64,000 nt of DNA, taken from assembly GCA_034620365.1 (NCBI GenBank), contig JAQGEQ010000186.1, forward strand, positions 1,116,001 through 1,180,000. Reading direction: 5' to 3'. The notes beneath the pieces are model-generated. The model was not told the DNA's origin and ran no database searches. It saw nothing but the letters and a program-made list of their open reading frames with translations. The DNA is from Pegea sp. RAD2-039. Taxonomy: Eukaryota; Chordata; Thaliacea; Salpida; Salpidae. Both the position numbers and the translations under genes were made by a program. Positions 35,901 through 48,700 of the stretch are shown here, piece after piece (the stretch's first letter is position 1; the number at the start of each line of letters is the position of its first letter).

Positions 35901-38900
35901 ATTAGATGTTTATTCCCTAATTTAAATTCTAAATTTTAAAACTTTTTCTTAACCAAAAGCACACATAAAAATAAAATAAATCTAAAACTATTTCCCACAT
36001 CATGAGAAAATATTTTTTCCGAGCTAATCACCTCAGAGAAAGTCTTGATAACAAGAGACAAAAGTGATTGGTTGTTATGATAAATTTAAAAGCATTTAGA
36101 TTTCTTTTCTCGAGTAAAATAGAATAATTTGAAAGTAAAATAAGGGAATAATGATATCAATCATTACACTCAGTAAGGAAACGACTGTTTGCTGGAACTA
36201 ACAATCTGAACAAGCAGTAACTTTGTACTTTCAAAACCTTATCTACACGCATCAAACTTTCTATAATGTTGAATTAACTATTGTTTCATTTTTTCAACAA
36301 CCCAAACACTTAGTCTATATTTACTTGTTATAATTCGTAAAGGTTGAACACTTTACTATCTTTAGAGGTTATTATGAGCTAATATGATGTACATAAAACT
36401 TTCTCACTTGCTTTTAATACCTTACATTCATAACAGTCTTCAGTAATGACTCCATTTCACGCTTTATGCTTCTGAGGGCTTTTTACCCTGAGTTAGAAAG
36501 CAATTTACTTTCGTGAGCAAACGCCTAAAACTTTGTCTGAGAAACATATACGCTATGTGATAGACATATGAATTATAGAGCTAATTTAGGTTAGTGGTTT
36601 TTACGTACTATTCTTATATCGGAACTTTTGAAAGTATTATTTAATTTTCTATGGCCTTGGTGGATTCAAACTTAAAAGTTGTTTAATTAAACGTTTACAG
36701 AATCCCCTCTTTTCTGTTTTAATATTTTGATATGTATCAGTCAACATTTAACACCTTTGACAAGTTGATTTACAGTATTTGGTGTTTTTAATGAAAAATG
36801 TTTATGTGATAGTTCTCTTAATGCAGTTTAGAGAAGGTTTTTAGTACTAATAGATTTTTGAAAAAATGAAATCGAAACAAAAATAGAAAGCTTTTAGTTC
36901 AATTTAATTTGGGGCTCAAACGTTTTAACTAAAAGAAAAATTAAAGCCTAAAAAATAGTTTTTTAGCAGCAAGATGAATGAGGTAGATCTGTTTTTCATC
37001 TTAATTATAATTGAACTAAAACCTCTTTAAATATCAAATTTAACAAATAAATTTGAATGACGATTTTTTTTACTTTAGAACCAAAAGCTGAAACGACATC
37101 TCGAAAGAGTGAAGATTCAGTGATGAAAGAAGTTAGAGAACTGACAGTTTATAAAATGGTGAATATTATATTTGTAGTTGTTTCCAAATTCTCTAAGTTT
37201 CATCTCTACTACATTCAAAAGCTTTCTTGGGTTTGAAAAATTACACATTCATTGATAGAGTTAAAATGAATGATTTAAAAGTATCAACTTAGCTTACAAT
37301 AAGTTCAGAAATACTCCAAAATGGACTTTTTCCCTTTTTGCTCGCTTTACTACATTAATTCAAACTCTCTTTTAAAAAATGAATTACCTAATTTAAGAAA
37401 CGGAGGCTGCATTTATGTAAGCAGAAACCCTTTTATAGCTATGTCGTAACTCTTCATCACATATAAACAGCAGGAAATATTTTTTGTATAACACAAATCT
37501 ACCAACAAGCTACAATCTACTGAAGCAAAACAACGTCACGAGCAGTGATATGAGAGGGGGTAATGACTAGCCGTTTCCGGGGTTAAAAGCTTACGTGTTT
37601 TTTACGGCTGCTTGACCTAGGGGGGTAAATGTGAGGGTCATAACCGGACGTAATAGATGGAATGCCTCGCTGGTAATGGGTTATTTTGACGCTCAGTCTA
37701 CAGATTAAGACTGACTAGTACAACTTGTCCGAGTTTCTAGTCTAAGTTAAAACCCTTTCAGCTTATGGAGATATGTTCGGCCGACAAACTTTGAGTTTTC
37801 TGTTTTCTATTCATGTTTGATATCATGTTCGTGAGAATTCTTTTTTATTTTGAGCTTTTTACTGGCTATTAAACCAGTGAATGTTATCTGCATTAGAACC
37901 TCTAAGAGTAATACATAAGGCCTTTGTAGTAAAAAGCCATATCTGTCATTGTATTTTTTTAATCACATCTTTTTCAAATATATGATCCATATCACAACTT
38001 CTTTAATTAGAAAAAGTTTCAAAATGATGTTTTCTTTTATCATCAGTTTTCTACAACATATAAAGATAATTTTTACAAATAATTAATATTATGTTTGTAG
38101 TTTCAACCTAATTGTATTAATAAGCAAATAATTTAATCAAATGGACAAATATTTTTTGCTAGGATGCACCTAAGGAAGATGTTTATAGATCTAAAGACCT
38201 GAAAAGTAAACTCATAACAGGTTAGTTAATAAAAACAGAAATTAAAGAACTCAGCGCAAAATGCTGTCATTTTATTTAATTTTTTCATCATTATAAATGG
38301 AATCAAAAATTTGTTTGTGGTTAAATTTGTAAGTTCAAATTAAATAACTACTTATTAGTTTATCTTGTGGATCGTTTCGAAAGTATTTGATATTTAAAGG
38401 TAAAGAAGATTTGGTACAATTTAACTTACTAGAAATTCAAGAAACCAAACAGCCAGTGATTAAAGAAAACTCAAACGACATCTTTGGCAGTACAAGCCAC
38501 AAAAAAGCAACAAAATCAGAAATACCAATCGACACAAGAGATAGTTCTCGTTCAAAAGAAGCAGAGCAACATTTGTTCTCACCAAAGATTGAAAGAGGAT
38601 GTAATATTCTAAATGAGCAAAAAGCAACATTTCCAAATATTAAATTGGATAATCCTTATCTAACATACCCCACTTTTATCGAACAACACCAAGAAGATTT
38701 CTTGAATTATGTGCACAGCTTTTATCATGAACAAGCCAATATCATCAAAAGATATTTTGATGTTTCAACTGAACCTATACGTCAACGTGACTTTATAGAA
38801 GCAATGACGTCATCACTTAATTACATTCCTCCTACCTTTAATGAGCAAGAAATTAGCTTTAATTTACACCACTCAAATAAGAAATATTGTAAGTTATCTG

Positions 38901-39907
38901 ACCAAGCAGCTGCATTTAACAGACATGCTCCTTACACTGGATTACAGACGTATAACTCTTTACAATCCAATGAAGAACGTCAAAAACTTTATGATAATTT
39001 CATATCGACTTCAACTTTGAACAAAAATTTAAATTTATCCTCTAGATCTTTTTTATCAGATCTTTCTATCAGATCTCTGAGACCTTATGAATCAGCAAAC
39101 AAAAAAATTACTCAGAAAAGACAGAACAACGAATCTAACAGGACCGACAAACCAACTCTTATGAAACATTTAAACAAAAACCAGAACTTTGATGATTCCT
39201 TCAATAAAAGTCAATCTGGTTCTCAAGGACTTAAGAATCATCTGATCCAAACAACATCAACAGCTAAAAACAATATTCACAATACCAATGGAGTCTCAAT
39301 AAATCAAAATAAAGATCATTTTAAGAGTCATGATCCTGAAAATATGTATATTCAATGCCCTATTTGCCAAAAAAGAATTAAACGTCTTTATCACTTCCAT
39401 CGCCATATGAGAATCCACACTGGTGAAAAGTCACATCAGTGTCCGTATTGTCACTATAAATCTGTTCGCAAAGATAATTTAAAGAGTCACATGAAGACAC
39501 ATGAAAAACACTTTAAAGTAGATGGATGTTTGAAAAGAGAACATAGAACTGATACACAGAATCAAAGCTCGAAGCCAGATGAAGTAAAAACTTCTTTATT
39601 TCCGATTTGTAATCAAAATAGTTTTAATAAGATTTCTTCTTGTAGTAGTAAATTTACTTCTCAAAGATATTCAAATGAGTTAAAAGTAACAAGAAAGCAG
39701 CAAAATAATATTTCCGAATTTTTCCAAAATATACCTTCAAATTCGCTAGCACATCAATTTAAGCTTCAAAACCCAACTCTACATAACCCAATTTCATTAG
39801 AGAACAGTTTGTTTCATTTGCAAACACGATTACCAAATGTGAATGCTTCAATGTTTCCATTTGTCCAACCATCATATTTCCATTCTCATTTTTATGTTGA
39901 AAAGTGA
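32951..39907 (+). CDS. Two-finger C2H2 transcription factor with N-terminal FOG/SALL-type repression motif
   Basis: Exons 32,951-32,996, 37,079-37,158, 38,163-38,220 and 38,400-39,907 join in frame (46+80+58+1,508 bases) to 563 residues. The first exon encodes MPRMKQQNPRHI, which resembles the MSRRKQxxPxxI motif at the extreme N-terminus of FOG, SALL and BCL11 proteins that recruits the NuRD complex. The large last exon is polar and mostly disordered. It carries two adjacent C2H2 fingers near residues 375-430: CPICQKRIKRLYHFHRHMRIH, joined by a TGEKS linker to CPYCHYKSVRKDNLKSHMKTH. The first exon is separated by a 4.1-kb intron. It is likely a nuclear repressor. I cannot name the orthologue. 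Confidence 0.82.
32997..37078 (+). other. Long first intron of the zinc finger gene
   Basis: AT-rich with no supported gene. The longest frame inside (minus strand 35,436-35,789, 117 codons) is hydrophobic but low-complexity and not called. Room for regulatory DNA is ample. Confidence 0.5.
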
Positions 39908-40044
39908 GGCTTTTTTTGACATTTTTCAATTTATAAGTCGATGTTTTAGAAATATCTGTGAGTTTTTTCTTCAAAAACGTAAACAAATTAAACGTTTTAC
40001 ATTATTGTTCTATTTGCTTGTAAAGCTTTTTTCTTCATTTTACT

Positions 40045-40050
40045 AATAAA
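40045..40050 (+). terminator. Poly(A) signal AATAAA of the zinc finger gene
   Basis: AATAAA lies about 140 bases after the stop at 39,907. Confidence 0.45.
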
Positions 40051-42600
40051 CAGCTCAATTTTTTATCGTTTTCTTTTTATTTGGTAGAAGACAATCTTTG
40101 CAAATCATTTTTCTTTGATCCACAAATTTGAATTGATTTTTTGTCATATTTTTGCCCATCATACAATTATAAATATATCATTCAAATACCGACTTTTATT
40201 TTATTACTTTCTGTAACATTTACTGGCAAAATATAACTAATTTTTTTTTGATTTCTTTTATTAATATATTTAGTGTTTTAAAAGATGGTAAGTAAAGTTA
40301 GTAATTCTTAAATTCTAATAGTCAGCTGGTCTTATAAAATGCCTTTTTTCAAGTTGCTACAAAGTAATAATCAACTTTTCGATCAAATTATAAAAGTAAA
40401 CAAATAATAAAGCGTCTGTTTTTGGATTACAGTATTGTCCTGAAACTAACTGTAAGCAAAATTTAAATGTTAAAACCTAAAAAAGATTTCAAAATGAGTC
40501 TTCTGTATAATGAAAGCGTAATCTGCGGTTAAAGTATAGAAAAACTTTTAAACTGGAGTCTAAAATAACGAAAAAAGCACATCAATAAAGTGTTCCTTTC
40601 AAAGTAGACTTTTGTAGCGAAACTTATCTTATTGAAGGGCTAACTTGGAACGACAAAACAATGCCTGCTAAATCTGGATAAGTTTGATCTAATGAAGGAT
40701 AGTTTTTTTTTTACTTTTTGTCTGCAAGATGACAAAACTTTTGAGTGGAATTGCTTAATCTTGCAAGCAACTATTAGTAAATGCGTGCAAAGTTATTTCC
40801 ATGATAATCTTGTTAAGTCATCACGAATGGATTTTCTGCTTGTAACTCAAAGTAACTTTTCAAAATATTGTCCGACTTATAAAATTAATTTCTTATTTTA
40901 TTTTTTTTTCATTATTGATAATACTTGTTTAAAGTTTACATAGATAATTAGTTTGATTTAATTTTAATTATTTCTAATACAAAGTCAGCTAAAACTGAAA
41001 ATAAACTTGACTAAGTACAAACAAATACAATCTTACACCAATGATCAAATGGTAATCAGTCACCAATTTTTAAAATTACGATGAATCATTTTTTCTAGGT
41101 CAGCTTACACTACCATTTAATCAAATTCATTTAGCAAATTCACTTAAGAAATGATGTTTTTAAAATATTTAATAAATTCTGAGAAATTATGTAACCTTTA
41201 TACAAAATATCTTTTTAAAATATCAGTTTATATCACAAAGAGCTTTGTCGTAGATATAATCATTTCTATCAATATTTGATGACTAGCTAAATGTTTACAT
41301 TAATTAGTGGAAGATTCGATCTTCACCAGTAATCTTTGTTTAGTTAGATATATGAGAAAAAGGTTTTTTGTACAAGGACATTTTAGTAACAAAATTTTTA
41401 GAAAGTTTTTATCATATCAATTTTAAACCAAAGAAATTCTAAATGATTATATTTTGTAAGAATTAAAAATCTGCTGCATTTCAATTTTCTTGTGACTTTA
41501 GAGATTGTAAATAATTTATATGCAAAGATCAATTGATTGAATTTAGATCAAAACCTGGCTTTCGGGCTAATCGTAAATAATTGTCAAATTTTTTTACCGT
41601 ATGAAAAAGAACCTATATTTTAATCAAATGAAATGTCAAATTTGATTTACAAAATGTTTGTAAAGCTAGCAATTTATCTTGAAAGGATTTCTTTGCATGC
41701 ACGCTTAAACAATAAGTGTACACAATCTTAGAAAATTTTCATCTATGATTTGTCACGAATTTCTATTTTTCATATTTTTATTAAGTAAGCAAAAAGGTTT
41801 TTCTGGTAAAAAACCAAAGATTTTTGCAGCTAAACAAAGTTTAAATAATTGTAGGTATCCCCATAGAATGAAATTAAACTGGAACTTTACCTAAATTAAA
41901 TTTATTTGCAAATCAATAAGCAGTTGATATAGTTAAAATAAAGCTTAGCTCTAAGTAGATAACAGTTGTAGAAGCTTATCCACTAAGTAATTAGTAGGTT
42001 TTTCAAATAGTTTTATATAGAGATAGTTCACATATTTGGTTTGTAAACCGTTAAATCTTAAACAAAAAATTAGTAATTTGGAAATTTTATTTCCTTAAGA
42101 AAGATAAATTTTGACAAATTGTTAAGAACAAATTTTAAAAACAGCTTGCTAGCTACTTGTGGTGTACAGTGATTATTTTGAAGATAGTAAGTTTATTTAA
42201 AATCATTTAAATGAACAATTATTAGTGGGTGTTATCTTAAACTGTAGAAAATCTTCGGTAAATTATTAATTTATCATGAAATATTATATTCATAAAAAAG
42301 TTATTTAATAGTTCAATTTTATAATCTACCTCAGGCGTTTAACATCAAAAACATCTATATTCTTCTATAAGGATATGTAGCTTAAGTTATAAGTGAAGCA
42401 TTTGGTTTTAACATAATGGTAAGATGTTTTCATGAAAGAAAGAAGAAACAAAATAGATTTAAATGTTTTACAAATATTAAGAGTGATGAACATTTCAACA
42501 CAAATGGAAATAAATGTATAAAGTAATATAACATCAATTGTGTAAAGAACAAGTAGAAGTTTCATATTGTTCGGGCGAAAAGTTATTCAACATTTTTCAA
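40051..42600. other. AT-rich spacer
   Basis: No gene supported. Hydrophobic frames at 42,365-42,565 (minus) look like by-products of AT richness. Upstream exons of the micropeptide transcript may lie here unseen. Confidence 0.45.
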
Positions 42601-42625
42601 TTTCTCTAAAAGATACTAATTACAG

Positions 42626-42730
42626 ATGAGTTTTATTTTAATTACAGTTTCAGTAGGCGGACTTCTGCTGCTAGTACTTCTTGTTCTTTTATATCAGATA
42701 ATTAGAAAACTATTGGTTGGAATTAAGTAA
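42626..42730 (+). CDS. 34-residue single-transmembrane micropeptide
   Basis: A short frame begins at an ATG directly after a strong splice acceptor (TACTAATTACAG, with its own branch-point-like TACTAAT) and ends in TAA at 42,728-42,730. AATAAA follows at 42,740-42,745. The peptide is MSFILITVSV, a Gly-Gly, then a Leu/Val helix (LLLLVLLVLLY), then a basic end (IIRKLLVGIK). It thus holds one membrane helix with positive charges after it. Size and topology resemble muscle SERCA-regulating micropeptides such as sarcolipin or sarcolamban, but I see no sequence match. Acceptor, frame and poly(A) signal together suggest a real terminal exon. It could also be the 3' exon of a longer transcript. Confidence 0.45.
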   Translation: MSFILITVSVGGLLLLVLLVLLYQIIRKLLVGIK

Positions 42731-42739
42731 AATTAAGAA

Positions 42740-42745
42740 AATAAA
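42740..42745 (+). terminator. Poly(A) signal AATAAA after micropeptide
   Basis: AATAAA begins ten bases after the stop codon. This is close but acceptable, and another similar hexamer lies about 50 bases on. Confidence 0.4.
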
Positions 42746-45700
42746 ACTAAATTATTATTTTCAGAATAAGTTGACTTCATTTTTGAAGATTAAAAAATAA
42801 AATCAGATTTTGTCAGCGAATATAATCTAATTTTTTTAATAAAGCAGCTGTCCTAACAATGAGGGTTTAACTCAGTTTTTTGAGGTCTTTCATAAATTTA
42901 AACTGACATCAATACGTCATCACTACCTTTCCTCTATGTCATTAAAACTTGACAAGAAGTGCAAACATTTTAGCCAAGACATACTATGTAAGATTGACAT
43001 TAAATCTTGATAGGAATGCACGTACAGGATTTGTGGATTGTACTATCTCCTATATATGAATAAAACGTCCTATCCCTTAGCAAACCCTTGTGCTTGTTGA
43101 TCAATATCATCTCAGTCAATGAACAAATATGTATACGCCCATCTCATCATCATACTATCACCTGGTTAGTTGATTTTATTTGTTCTTTCGTTTAAGTCTT
43201 GTAACGTAAGTCAAAGTTCTTTTTTAAGCAGTTCGTCGTCCGTTCTCTGACATTCTACTCTTGAAGTGCTGTATAAATAAGTTGAAGTAAGGAACTAAGC
43301 ACAAATTTAATCTTCAACTCCGTTAAGTTTTAAGAAAGAATCGAAATTAATCAAAGTGAAAAAGATTTATACATCAACCTAAATGTGAAATAAATACTGA
43401 ATTCAAAATAAATATATGACAAATATTTTTCCGATTATTTGCACTTTACTTTTTAAGAAGTTCAAAAAATTTGTTGTAACATATTAATTTCATTTCTAAA
43501 AATTTTTGAAAGATTTTTAAGACATTTATAAAAAAGATCTGGTTTGATCCTTATTGATGAATATTTAGTAAACAAAAACAATAATTTTAAGTCTAAAATT
43601 TGGCAAAACTTATAGAAAAAAACTAAAAGATTTACTTAAATGTTAGATTTAATAATTTGAAAGTCATGTTTATGCTCAATAAAATTAGAAGTAATTCTTT
43701 GTTTATTATATAAAAGTAGTAATAATCATTTGTAGTTAAACTGAAAAATCAAAACAGAATCAGCATTACTTTGCTAAAAAGTACACTCCTAAAAAAATAA
43801 AGTAAAATTTGTTTTATTTAAATACCAATAGGTGACAACTTAATTTTTGAGTTATAAATTTTTTGAGAAAAATCTTTTGTGAGAATCTAAATAAAGTATG
43901 GAAACAAAAATTTCAAATAATTACGTTAAACCCAGATAATAAAATCTATTTAAAATTGGCATATGCATCTGTTAATACAATCGCTCGACTAATTGCTTTA
44001 ACGTTTATTAATTTAATTTTAACGACTTTTTTTTTTAACTAGATGAACAGATTAGGTTTTATTTTAAAAGCTAAATGTTTGTGAAAGTTGCCTTAATTGA
44101 TATCTTGAAAAATCCTTTTTAGATAAAGCTGTCTCAATCAATAAATATCAAATCTGATCAGTCCATAAAAACTTGTTTAGAGTAGTCTATAATGGGTTAC
44201 GTATTGTTTAAAGAGTTGCTCATAATTTTAAGTCATGTAGTTTTACAAAAACCCTTAATAATAACTTTTGTTTTTCAAATACCGATACAACGAGTAATGC
44301 ACTGATTTCGAAAAAGGTCACCTGTAAGTATAAGATAAAGTGTCCGCCTCAGGCACCTTAAATATTTCACGAAAATGCAATAAAACAGATGAAAATAAGA
44401 TGTACGATGATATATAGTGCCTTTTATTAACAAAAATAGTCATATAAACGTGTCAATAGGAAAATGAGAAACAACAAACATATTTTAAGTAGAAGACTTC
44501 CTTTGTTGATTTAATGATTAGAAAACCTCCTAGTTATCCTGATGTAATCAGTTAAAAGAATATTTATTTCATTGGTAAATGAACTTAAACTTTAAATAAC
44601 AGCTGTTTTATGTGTTTATTGTAATGATGGTAATTGTTTTTATCTGTAAAAATTATGTTTATAATTTTCGAAATAATTGGAAAATATTTTGTATTTGCAA
44701 ACTGCATGAAAAATATATTTTCAAGCTTGCTATCTTAAGCAATTTTATACTTTGTCTCATAAATTTTTTAGATGACGTTGTAAAGACCGACAAGTATTTA
44801 ATTTGGTGTCTTAGCCCTTATTACCGACTCTCGAATTCAAGCTGAAAATGTGGAAGAAATATCTCTTGTCGACTGTTGCAAAGAAAAGTCAATGAAAGGC
44901 AAACAAACGTGATGATTCAAATTGTATGGAGTTGAAACATTGGCATACGCTGTACCTCATCAGATGAACATATTGATGTGTTTGTAGTCTGACATGGACA
45001 AACGTTAAAACAAACAACGAAGAAACTGAGGGTTTGTTTAGAAGGGATAGGACGGGACTATTTTTTAAACTGTTGAAATTTTGTTTTGATTGTTTAATTT
45101 AGGTTAAGTTTATTTTTTCATTTTAAACTTTATAATTTAAACTTTGTACATGAGACATAATCTTTATAGACATATAGTTTTAAAAATTGGTAGAAAATGA
45201 TACCAATAAAACAATCAAGTCGAAAATAGATCAAATCAAATAGAAAGTGAATTCTTTTAAATGTATAAAAATATCAAATAGGTTTTTTGAAGATAAAAAA
45301 TTAAGTTTTCTTTTAATGATTATCTTTTACAAAAAGAAGAATTTTGTTTAATTGTGCCAGCTGAAAAATGTAAATACAAATTTGCAAATAAGTCACAAGC
45401 CTTGGAGCAACTTTCTTAAACAATTGTTTCTGGAACAGTTAAAACACATAAAAAAATATAAAATTGTAAAAATCTATATGAGTTGTTATAAATAAAACAA
45501 ATGTCAAAGTAAAGTACATTCAATTCATCACTTTTAATTTTTAGAACCGAGTAGATATTCAAATCTTATTTTTGCTAGTTTAACCACAAGCAGGCAAATA
45601 AAAAAAATAATATACTTGAAGTTGGCTCAAAAAATTAGATTAATATATGATGCACAACAATGCATATACTTGAAAATCAAAAAATGTTTTTTGAAAAATT

Positions 45701-48700
45701 TATCTTTTTAATAAAATGTTGTAATAATCTTAAAGTATTTTGTTACTTTGATAAATTACTACTTGTCTAACTGAGTCACGTTTAAGTTTAATGTATTGTT
45801 GTATGCTAAGATCATGTTACTAAAAACAACAGTTTTTGCAATAAATAAATATTACACACTGTTGCAATCATTCTGATGGTGTAAGTAAACTTTATTTGCT
45901 CTCTGTGTTCCACAAAGTGGTAAGCAAATCGTACGGAAGATAATTTACTGAAGACAGCCTATTGACGTTTTATTTCTAGAAATATATTTGACGATTTGCT
46001 TTTAAAGATTGTTGTAATTCCATGAAAATGAGCTTTTTTTATTTGGTACTTAATGAAATCGATTTTTTTAATTTGTTATCAAAATACTATGTAGCTATAC
46101 TATTATAACTGGCTATCGGGTTTACTATAAGTTTTTATTTTTTAGTTAATACTAATTATTAAGAAAAGAAATTTAATATTTTTTTATTTCTGGATATAGA
46201 AAATTCTGCAAATATAGAATGATTTAAGTTTCCAAGCTAAAAATTTATAATTTTATTAAATATTAAAAGAAATATTTACTAGCTAGATTTACTTATGTTA
46301 GATTAAATTTAGTTTAACAGAAATGTCTGATAATGTTTTATCGAACATAATACAGTCAATAATAATAGTTCAAAATTTTAATTTTAAACTAAACTTTGTT
46401 TTTGTAGTTTATTGAATATATCAGTATATGCTTATTCATTTTCACTTTTAATAAATATCTGATATATGTATATAAATCTGCTGCATTTAACACGAACATA
46501 ATTACATAAATATTATAAAACCTTTTTATAATGTGATGCAATCAATTATTTAACAACTGTTATTTAAAAGATTCTACCAACAGGCCAACTCTTTACTTTA
46601 TACTGAATGTTAAACGAAATATTCTGTTATTGTTACAACATTTTTGTAAACCTGCTTGTGTTTTACGTAATTTATTGATTAGATAATGACTAATTCGCCC
46701 ATTTTCCATAAAAATCCCTCTGATAAATTAGCTGTATTTTCTTTACGATCAAATTCAATTATGAAGTCTATGTTTAAACAAAAATTTCTACTCTCTAGTG
46801 AATAGTCTAGATTAGATTAAACATCTATTTAAGCTTTTAATAATGATGAAATACTGTGTGACAAACCAAATTATAGAAAATACTCCAACATCTAATTGAC
46901 TAAAATGCTTTTTAAAAACGAAAAAACAGAAAATGTTTAAAAAATTCAAACTTCAAATATTTTCTAATTTTTATATCAATCATCAAATTTTTATCATTCC
47001 TTATTTTAGTTGGTTTGAATTTATTACAGATATAATTAAAACTGGTAATATTTTATTCCATTAAAACAAGCTAAAAACACAGTTTAAGGTGACATTAAAA
47101 AATTATCACTTTGGAGATGTTTATCCAAGTTAAGAGTTTAAAAAAAAACACAAATAAAACCTAAAGTTTGTCAAAACGTATCAAAATATTAAATATCACA
47201 AAATAGTAAGTTCAAGATGTATTTTTTGATTTTGTTTTAGTTTGCATATACAATATTTTCCACTTAATAGAATAATAATTTGAATTCAGCTTTTTCTATT
47301 TTAAATCTTTATATATTGTAAATGTATATCTATGAACTATAAAAATGTATTTTCAAAAGATAACAAAATTATCAGTTATAAAAAAGCAATCAACTATTTG
47401 TTACCAACTAAACACTTCTAATAAACCATTGAACAATAGTTTTATAAATTCTATATTTGATAAAATACTAACAGAATGAAATTTTTGAGTGAATACTTAA
47501 ACAGTAATAAAGTGGCATCCATAAAAAATCGTTTTGAATATTTCTGCGATTATTGAAGTATAATTTAAATGTCAGTCCAAAAAAATGATTAATATTATAT
47601 CTCAAATATCGATATGTATTTTCAAAGAAAACGTTTATAAAGATTGTTTAACGCAATCAAAAACTAAAGTTTATATATTACAGTATTTAAAACTCAATAT
47701 TTAAAGCAATAAGGTAGAAAATAGAATAGACCTCATTTATAACCTCGCCTAAATAATAGCTAAGGTTATAGGACGCTACAGCCGTGTCTAATTTGTTTTC
47801 CGGTAAAATGAAAAAAATACCTCACAATCATTTAGCGAATTGTACAAGTCAAAGCATCTGCTTATGTGAATAATGACCATTATATCTGTAAGCAATTATT
47901 GTTACGCATTTGAAGTATAATCAATATCACTACTAACAAATTGGGGTTGTATTGTAGCTTTAACGTCTTTGGTGGTATTACTTTGTCGGTGGGCTCGACA
48001 AACCTTTGCATTCGGTATAATTTGTCTTTTCTTTCTCATCTCTTGTTTTATTACATTAAATGCTATATTATATGACGTAGACTTGTTTAGTCACGGTGAT
48101 GCTTATTTCTGTACGAAAATCTTCATACAAATCTAATACTTTGCTTAGAAGTGGTTATAGTAAATGTAAAATTGTTCGATTTTACTTTTTGAAGCTATTA
48201 TTTCATTTTTGTAAACTTTTGTTCAATCACTTTCTTGGTTAAAAGAAAAAGTTCAAATTACTAAAACTGTAGCCTTTATTTGCAATATAACTTCGATGTC
48301 TTCGTTCCTTAAAACTGACTGTAATTTCCCTAAAAGAAGAAATTATTCAATTATAGCAAAAAAATACATTTCATAACATGCATATAAAAACTGCTGAGAT
48401 TTTTGTACCTAAATGAGAAACTGTTTGTAATAAAAGACAAGTTTATTATCTACTATTTTTTATAACAACTGTTCAAAATATTTTGTTAGAATTAATTAGA
48501 AGTTTTTCACAATTTCAATTAAGTCTTGTAACTTACTTAGCAATAAAATATTCAACAAAATTCTTTAATGACATATTTTTATAAAGTTTTTTATCCAACA
48601 TTTTTTTAAAGCATTAATTTTAATGATGTTTTTATTAAAATGAAAACAATGATATAAATTGTCACTTACTGTGTGAAGCATAATTACATTACTATTCTTT

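Noticed and set aside
42365-42565. 66-codon hydrophobic frame, minus strand, beside the micropeptide
   Set aside because: Low complexity, no splice or poly(A) support on that strand.
44612-44845. 77-codon frame on the plus strand in the gene-poor stretch
   Set aside because: It follows an AG, but composition is low-complexity and no partner exon or function can be seen.
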